NCBI GenBank assembly: GCA_900548535.1
Contig: URLG01000088.1
Location: 1-10,342 of the forward strand
Origin: Candidatus Segatella intestinihominis
GTDB taxonomy: Bacteria > Bacteroidota > Bacteroidia > Bacteroidales > Bacteroidaceae
Length of the DNA stretch: 10,342 nt
Direction: 5' to 3'
The notes below the pieces were generated by a model. The model was given only the letters and a program-made list of their open reading frames with translations, searched no databases and had not been told where the DNA came from. The translations under genes were made by a program, and so were the position numbers. Shown in pieces: positions 8,101 through 10,342 of the stretch (position 1 is its first letter; each line of letters opens with the position of its first letter).

Positions 8101-8176
8101 GACGCATCATCAGATTGACAAATGAAACGTCTTTCAAGTAGAACTTATTCCACTCTTGAGGTACATTATTTTCCAT
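5138..8176 (-). CDS. PEP synthase/PPDK-like ATP-grasp protein with two N-terminal receiver-like domains; function unknown
   Basis: A 1012-residue cytoplasmic protein. Residues ~25-160 have a receiver-like fold pattern but no phospho-acceptor Asp (IDLVICMPG at 85-93, acidic pocket lost). Residues ~173-340 form a second receiver with Glu179-Asp180 (LLVEDS), phospho-acceptor Asp249 (VISDARFP) and Lys326 (FVDKNS) in place. Residues ~445-825 are the PPDK/PEP-synthase nucleotide-binding domain: GGKGRGLAFL with Lys464, AVRSSSLLED with Arg555, ALGLGKYIVDGG, VEIEFA, and LLQIRPI with Arg822. Past residue 830 I find neither the swivelling phosphohistidine domain (TSGG...CHAA type) nor the PEP/pyruvate barrel; there is a ~180-residue unrecognised domain with GPGRWGSSD (901-909) and GTHFFQNLTSFG. 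PEP synthesis is therefore doubtful, although automatic annotation would probably call it PEP synthase. It appears to be the first gene of a unit with the MutS-like gene. An orphan response regulator with ATP-dependent phosphotransfer or kinase output is my inference. Confidence 0.8.
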   Translation of the reverse strand: MENNVPQEWNKFYLKDVSFVNLMMRRIYNVLIVANPYDAFMLEDDGRIEEKIYNEYMELGLRYPPTFTQVSTTEEAAEVLQSTVIDLVICMPGNADNDAFDVARDIKGKFPNIHCVVLTPFSHGITKRMENEDLSIFDYVFCWLGNTNLILSIIKLIEDKMNLEHDIHEAGVQMILLVEDSIRFYSSILPNLYNFILEQSKNFSKEALNRHAATMRMRGRPKVVLARTYEEALKLYQKYSGNTLGVISDARFPLKNAAKAFGNEVDVDAKPKYRTDTFGREKDPEAGLKLFRYIRQNDPFVPLILESSESENRAKAEAEGFRFVDKNSKKMSVDLRHLMEEHMGFGDFIFRDPKTHEEIMRIRSLKELQDNIFNIPNDSMLYHISRNHMSRWLCARAIFPVSAFLKNVTWQKLQDVDAHRQIIFDAIVQYRHMKNLGIVAVFDRMKFDKYAHFARIGEGSLGGKGRGLAFLDHVIKRHPEFNQYENATVQIPKTVVLCTDIFDEFMETNNLYPIALSDASDEEILKHFLHAQMSDSLIADFFTFFEATKSPIAVRSSSLLEDAHYQPFAGIYSTYMIPYLEDKYQMLQMLACAIKGVYASVFYRDSKAYMTATSNVIDQEKMAVILQQVVGKDYGDRFYPNMSGVLRSLNYYPIGDETAEEGIASLALGLGKYIVDGGQTLRVCPCHPTQVLQTSELEKALSETQTQFYALDMKHVGEDFKVDDGFNILKMKVKDAVEDQSLNYIASTFDPYDQVLNDGVYESGRKVITFSGVLQHGVIPLPEILQMSMKFGSEAMRRPVEIEFACNINADKTCDFYLLQIRPIVDAKEMLDEDVKAIPDADCLLRSHNSLGHGISEDVVDVVYVKYDDNFSAMNNYYVADDIERINRKFLAENKNYVLIGPGRWGSSDHYLGVPVKWPHISAARVIVEVALKNYNIDPSQGTHFFQNLTSFGVGYFTIDTNVENGGFVNKEMLDAMPAIEETKFVRHVRFAHPLRILMDGKKQEGAVLFPK

Positions 8177-8196
8177 ATTTGTTGAAATTACTTATG

Positions 8197-8228
8197 CAAA
8201 GATACTGATTTTCTGATATTTACTTGCA
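8197..8228 (-). promoter_or_regulatory. Promoter for the PEP-synthase-like / MutS-like unit
   Basis: TATCTTTG on the minus strand (8204-8197) matches the TAnnTTTG -7 consensus and lies about 20 bp upstream of the ATG at 8176, giving a very short leader. The -33 position (about 8225-8228) reads TGCA and is a poor match, so the promoter may be weak or activator-dependent. Confidence 0.55.
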
Positions 8229-8254
8229 TCTTTCTACATTTTTTTATAAATTTG
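8223..8254 (+). promoter_or_regulatory. Promoter for the rlpA-like gene
   Basis: CTTG (8223-8226) followed after 20 bp by TAAATTTG (8247-8254) fits the Bacteroidota consensus. It is divergent from the minus-strand promoter at 8197-8228, and the two -33 regions overlap. The -7 box covers an in-frame TTG at 8252, which rules that codon out as the translation start of the downstream gene. Confidence 0.65.
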
Positions 8255-8275
8255 CGCCATAAACTTGATAAAGAT

Positions 8276-8827
8276 ATGGGAAAAGGGTATATTATCATGG
8301 CTCTATTGGGAGCATTTTGTATGATTCCATGCTATGCACAAAAGCATCAGCACGGAAAGGCATCCTATTACTCCAAACGAGCCACAGGAGCTCGCTCGGC
8401 AAGCGGACAGAAAATACATCACGACAGCTTAACTTGTGCCCACAAGTTCTATCCATTCGGCACCCATCTAAGGGTAACGAATCTGAGCAATGGCAAAAGT
8501 GTCATCGTGAAAGTTATAGACCGAGGACCATTCGGAAGAGGAAGAATCATCGACCTCTCCTGGGCAGCAGCCAAAGAAATTGGTATGCTTGCTCAAGGCG
8601 TGGCTACGGTAAAGGTGGAAATGCTGGAAAATCCCATACCATATTTGCCAGAAGACAGCAAATTACCTAAGATTGATTTTGAAATGACTGAAACAGACTA
8701 TAAAGATTTCACCAAGTGGAAAAAAGAAAAGGGAGCTCATACCAAGGAACACCCTTCTTCTCCAAACATAAAGGGGAAAACAGCGAAAGATGCTAAAAAA
8801 AGGGAAGAAAAAGAAAAAACTAAATAA
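8276..8827 (+). CDS. rlpA: RlpA-like septal-ring protein, double-psi beta-barrel (DPBB) domain
   Basis: A 183-residue exported protein. Residues 1-21 are a signal peptide ending CYA before Q22; no clear lipobox is seen, although the best-known RlpA proteins are lipoproteins. Residues ~27-117 form the DPBB domain: GKASYYS, SASGQKIHHDSLTCAH, PFGTHLRVTN and VIDRGPFGRGRIIDLS. RlpA binds and in some species cleaves glycan strands lacking stem peptides at the division septum. Gln45, His56 and Asp82 have the same spacing (11 and 26) as Glu120, His131 and Asp157 of Pseudomonas RlpA (numbering from memory), so the catalytic Asp and the His are kept but the Glu is Gln. The rest is a charged tail ending in a Lys/Glu-rich stretch; the SPOR domain found in proteobacterial RlpA is absent. 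The ATG at 8276 is chosen because an upstream TTG lies in the promoter. The gene is convergent with the lipoprotein gene. Confidence 0.85.
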   Translation: MGKGYIIMALLGAFCMIPCYAQKHQHGKASYYSKRATGARSASGQKIHHDSLTCAHKFYPFGTHLRVTNLSNGKSVIVKVIDRGPFGRGRIIDLSWAAAKEIGMLAQGVATVKVEMLENPIPYLPEDSKLPKIDFEMTETDYKDFTKWKKEKGAHTKEHPSSPNIKGKTAKDAKKREEKEKTK

Positions 8828-8832
8828 AAGAT

Positions 8833-8876
8833 ATAAGCCAAGAAAGCTCATTAAAAAATAGTCTTTCTTGGCTTAT
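8833..8876. terminator. Bidirectional intrinsic terminator between the rlpA-like and lipoprotein genes
   Basis: ATAAGCCAAGAAAG (8833-8846) and CTTTCTTGGCTTAT (8863-8876) form a perfect 14-bp inverted repeat with a 16-nt loop. On the plus strand the stem is followed by TCATTTATTTT; on the minus strand the stem is followed by an A/T-rich stretch ending TTTTATTTA. It lies between the convergent stop codons at 8827 and 8881 and can serve both genes. Confidence 0.8.
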
Positions 8877-8880
8877 TCAT

Positions 8881-9663
8881 TTATTTTCTTGTTGGTATAT
8901 TAAACTCATTTACCTTAGATATAGCTTTGTCACCATGAATAACGGATACACAGAAACGAGCTGTTCCATTTTTCAAACGATTATCTGCCTTAACCATCGC
9001 AGTATATCTAACACCTAATCCAGGCTCAATCTTCTCCACATGAATACTAGGAGATATGAAAATATGCTTATTTCCCGTAGTCTCTATAACAGTTGGCACA
9101 ACATCATATACTGGACACTTTCCCCTATTCACAATCTCAAAGATAATCTTACAAGATTCATTTCTATCCAAAGCATTATTCTCGTTGGAATCAACAAATC
9201 GTGCATTTACTATTTCAAGAGAAGGAGAATAAGTGAAATTCTCGCCAATCTCTTCTATAGTTGCGCTTGGCATTGACGTAGTAGGCTGCTGGGCACTATA
9301 ATTGCCAGTATAATCTTTACCATCAAAATCATACAAACGATCGTCACCACTATTAGAAGAGTCAAAAATCGCAGTGTCATCAGTAGAAGTAGTACGGGAA
9401 GAAGAACGCTCACGACATGTACATTGACGTTGTGAAGCTGCCTGATCTGCCTGACTTCCTAAAACCGCGCCCACAGCAGCTCCGCCAGCCATTCCTATAA
9501 TAGTACCCATATCAGAACCTCGAGGACCACCAGCTAAGCCTCCAATGGCAGAACCTAAGATTGAGCCGATAGAGCCACCTGCATAGGCACCACTACCCGT
9601 ATAAGTACCACAACTACTCAATAAGAGAGTAGAACTTAAAGCAAATATAAATAACCTTTTCAT
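8881..9663 (-). CDS. Glycine-zipper lipoprotein with a C-terminal Ig-like (CARDB-type) domain; function unknown
   Basis: A 260-residue protein. The signal sequence ends in the lipobox LSSC with Cys18 as the lipidated residue. Residues ~19-72 are a small-residue, glycine-rich segment with repeated GxxxG spacing (GGSIGSILGSAIGGLAGG, then TIIGMAGGAAVGAVLG), the pattern of glycine-zipper domains that insert in or lie against the outer membrane. A polar, Ser/Thr/Asp-rich linker with a CTC pair (Cys81, Cys83) follows. Residues ~143-258 look like an all-beta Ig/CARDB-type domain (LEIVNARFVDSN, IFEIVNRGKCPVYDVVPTV). It contains DSNENNALDRNE (158-169), which fits the EF-hand loop pattern DxDxDGxIxxxE. 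A promoter-like -7 box precedes it and a terminator follows, so it is probably a single-gene unit. I do not recognise a specific family; an envelope structural or stress role is a guess. Confidence 0.75.
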   Translation of the reverse strand: MKRLFIFALSSTLLLSSCGTYTGSGAYAGGSIGSILGSAIGGLAGGPRGSDMGTIIGMAGGAAVGAVLGSQADQAASQRQCTCRERSSSRTTSTDDTAIFDSSNSGDDRLYDFDGKDYTGNYSAQQPTTSMPSATIEEIGENFTYSPSLEIVNARFVDSNENNALDRNESCKIIFEIVNRGKCPVYDVVPTVIETTGNKHIFISPSIHVEKIEPGLGVRYTAMVKADNRLKNGTARFCVSVIHGDKAISKVNEFNIPTRK

Positions 9664-9688
9664 CTTAGTGTACTTTAAAAATCTGCTG

Positions 9689-9696
9689 CAAAAGTA
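9689..9696 (-). promoter_or_regulatory. -7 box of the lipoprotein gene promoter
   Basis: TACTTTTG on the minus strand (9696-9689) matches TAnnTTTG and lies 25 bp upstream of the ATG at 9663. The expected -33 region reads CTTC and is only a weak match, so the assignment rests on the -7 box and its position. Confidence 0.5.
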
Positions 9697-9739
9697 AGAA
9701 AAAAACAGGAAAGAAAGAAGAAAATACGCCTAAAAAATA

Positions 9740-9753
9740 TAGGGAAATCCCTA
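9740..9753. other. Short palindrome TAGGGAAATCCCTA upstream of the lipoprotein gene
   Basis: A 5-bp stem (TAGGG/CCCTA) with a 4-nt loop. On the minus strand it is followed by TATTTTTTAG, so it could act as a second, weak terminator behind rplQ; its place about 45 bp upstream of the lipoprotein -7 box also allows an operator. The rest of the 9697-9800 stretch is A/T-rich and shows nothing else. Confidence 0.3.
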
Positions 9754-9800
9754 AACATAAAGAATGTATGATTTCTAAAAGGAACAATATACATATATAC

Positions 9801-9835
9801 AAAAAAACGTCCCTCTCAAAAGAAAGGGACGTTTT
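9801..9835 (-). terminator. Intrinsic terminator of the rplQ operon
   Basis: On the minus strand AAAACGTCCCT (9835-9825) pairs perfectly with AGGGACGTTTT (9814-9804) across a 10-nt loop, and the stem runs straight into a run of T on its 3' side (down to 9801). It begins 23 bp after the rplQ stop codon. The complementary A-run also gives plus-strand transcripts a short T tail, but no plus-strand gene needs it here. Confidence 0.85.
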
Positions 9836-9857
9836 AATTATCTGAGATGATTCAATC

Positions 9858-10342
9858 TTATTCAGCCTTTGGAGCCTCCTCTGTTGCAGGAGCCTCTGCC
9901 TGTGCCTCAGCAGCAGGTACTTCCTCAGCCTTAGTTGCCTTACGACTACGACGAGTCTTCTTAGCAGCCTTAGAAGTCTTAGCCATGTTCTCATCAAAGT
10001 CTACCAACTCGATGAAAGCGATTTCAGCAGCATCACCCTGACGAGTACCCAACTTGATAACGCGAGTATAACCGCCTGGACGATTAGCTACCTTCTCTGC
10101 GACCTCACCGAAGAGAGCCTTAACAGCGTACTTGTTCTGAAGATAACGGAATACAACACGACGTGAAGTAGTAGTATCATTCTTTGAACGAGTAATCAAT
10201 GGCTCAACATACTTCTTAAGAGCCTTAGCCTTTGCGAGGGTCGTAGTGATTCTTTTGTGCTCACTCAAGATAAGTGATGTAGCCATATTAGCCAACATCG
10301 CGTTACGATGAGAAGCAGTACGACCTAAATGGTTGAATTTCT
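9858..10342 (-). CDS. rplQ: 50S ribosomal protein L17 (5' end beyond the right edge)
   Basis: The reading frame continues to the window edge, with the first visible residues KFNHLGRTASHRNAMLANMA, the standard L17 N-terminus (families start MRHNKKFNHLGR), so only about five codons are missing. An internal ATG at 10298 would cut off this conserved start and is not the true one. The core follows with HKRITTTLAKAKALKKYVEP, RRVVFRYLQNK, RPGGYTRVIKLGTRQGDAAE and IELVDF. L17 is a late-assembling protein of the large ribosomal subunit near the exit tunnel. After the core there is a basic stretch (KAAKKTRRSRKATK) and then an Ala/Glu/Pro-rich acidic tail of about 25 residues, a lineage-specific extension. 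rplQ is usually the last gene after rpoA in the alpha operon, and the strong terminator downstream agrees with that. Confidence 0.97.
   Translation of the reverse strand, partial: KFNHLGRTASHRNAMLANMATSLILSEHKRITTTLAKAKALKKYVEPLITRSKNDTTTSRRVVFRYLQNKYAVKALFGEVAEKVANRPGGYTRVIKLGTRQGDAAEIAFIELVDFDENMAKTSKAAKKTRRSRKATKAEEVPAAEAQAEAPATEEAPKAE

Noticed and set aside
9665..9997. Minus-strand open frame overlapping the end of rplQ, with a Leu/Arg-rich start
   Set aside because: It is the shifted frame of the Ala/Glu-rich L17 tail, crosses the strong terminator and has low-complexity composition.

Overview
The window looks like a chromosomal segment from a Bacteroidota (Bacteroidetes) organism, most likely Prevotella/Segatella or a close relative. 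The lineage call rests on promoters of the TTTG / 19-20 bp / TAnnTTTG type in front of several genes, very weak Shine-Dalgarno signals, an FHS-type sugar permease next to a secreted GH43 glycosidase, a PEP-synthase-like receiver protein of a kind I associate with Bacteroidota, and an L17 with an Ala/Glu-rich tail. No mobile element, CRISPR array, tRNA or rRNA is visible.

Layout. At the left edge lies the start of a class II fructose-bisphosphate aldolase gene (minus strand, cut by the window edge), with a clear promoter and a 5'-terminal hairpin in its leader. Next, all on the minus strand, are a probable two-gene sugar operon (GH43 glycosidase, then FHS-family MFS permease; promoter at 3174-3205) and a probable two-gene unit of unclear function (a PEP-synthase-like receiver/ATP-grasp protein, then a membrane-anchored MutS-like ATPase; promoter at about 8197-8228). 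Back-to-back with that promoter, an rlpA-like gene is read on the plus strand. It converges on a glycine-zipper lipoprotein gene across a perfect 14-bp inverted repeat that should terminate both. At the right edge lies the 3' part of rplQ (ribosomal protein L17) with a strong intrinsic terminator.

How the genes work together. GH43 and the permease make sense as a pair that cleaves arabinoxylan- or arabinan-type oligosaccharides in the periplasm or at the cell surface and imports the sugar by proton symport; aldolase belongs to central glycolysis. The PEP-synthase-like protein keeps the nucleotide-binding half of the PPDK/PEP-synthase family, but I cannot find the phosphohistidine domain or the PEP/pyruvate barrel. 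It carries two N-terminal receiver-like domains (one degenerate, one apparently intact) and an unrecognised conserved-looking C-terminal domain. Its partner is a MutS-type ATPase with four predicted membrane segments, no mismatch-recognition domain and an unusual (HxxHxx) repeat. This pair is the best candidate here for an undescribed system. The RlpA-like protein also stands out: a Gln occupies the position of a catalytically important Glu, and the SPOR domain is missing.
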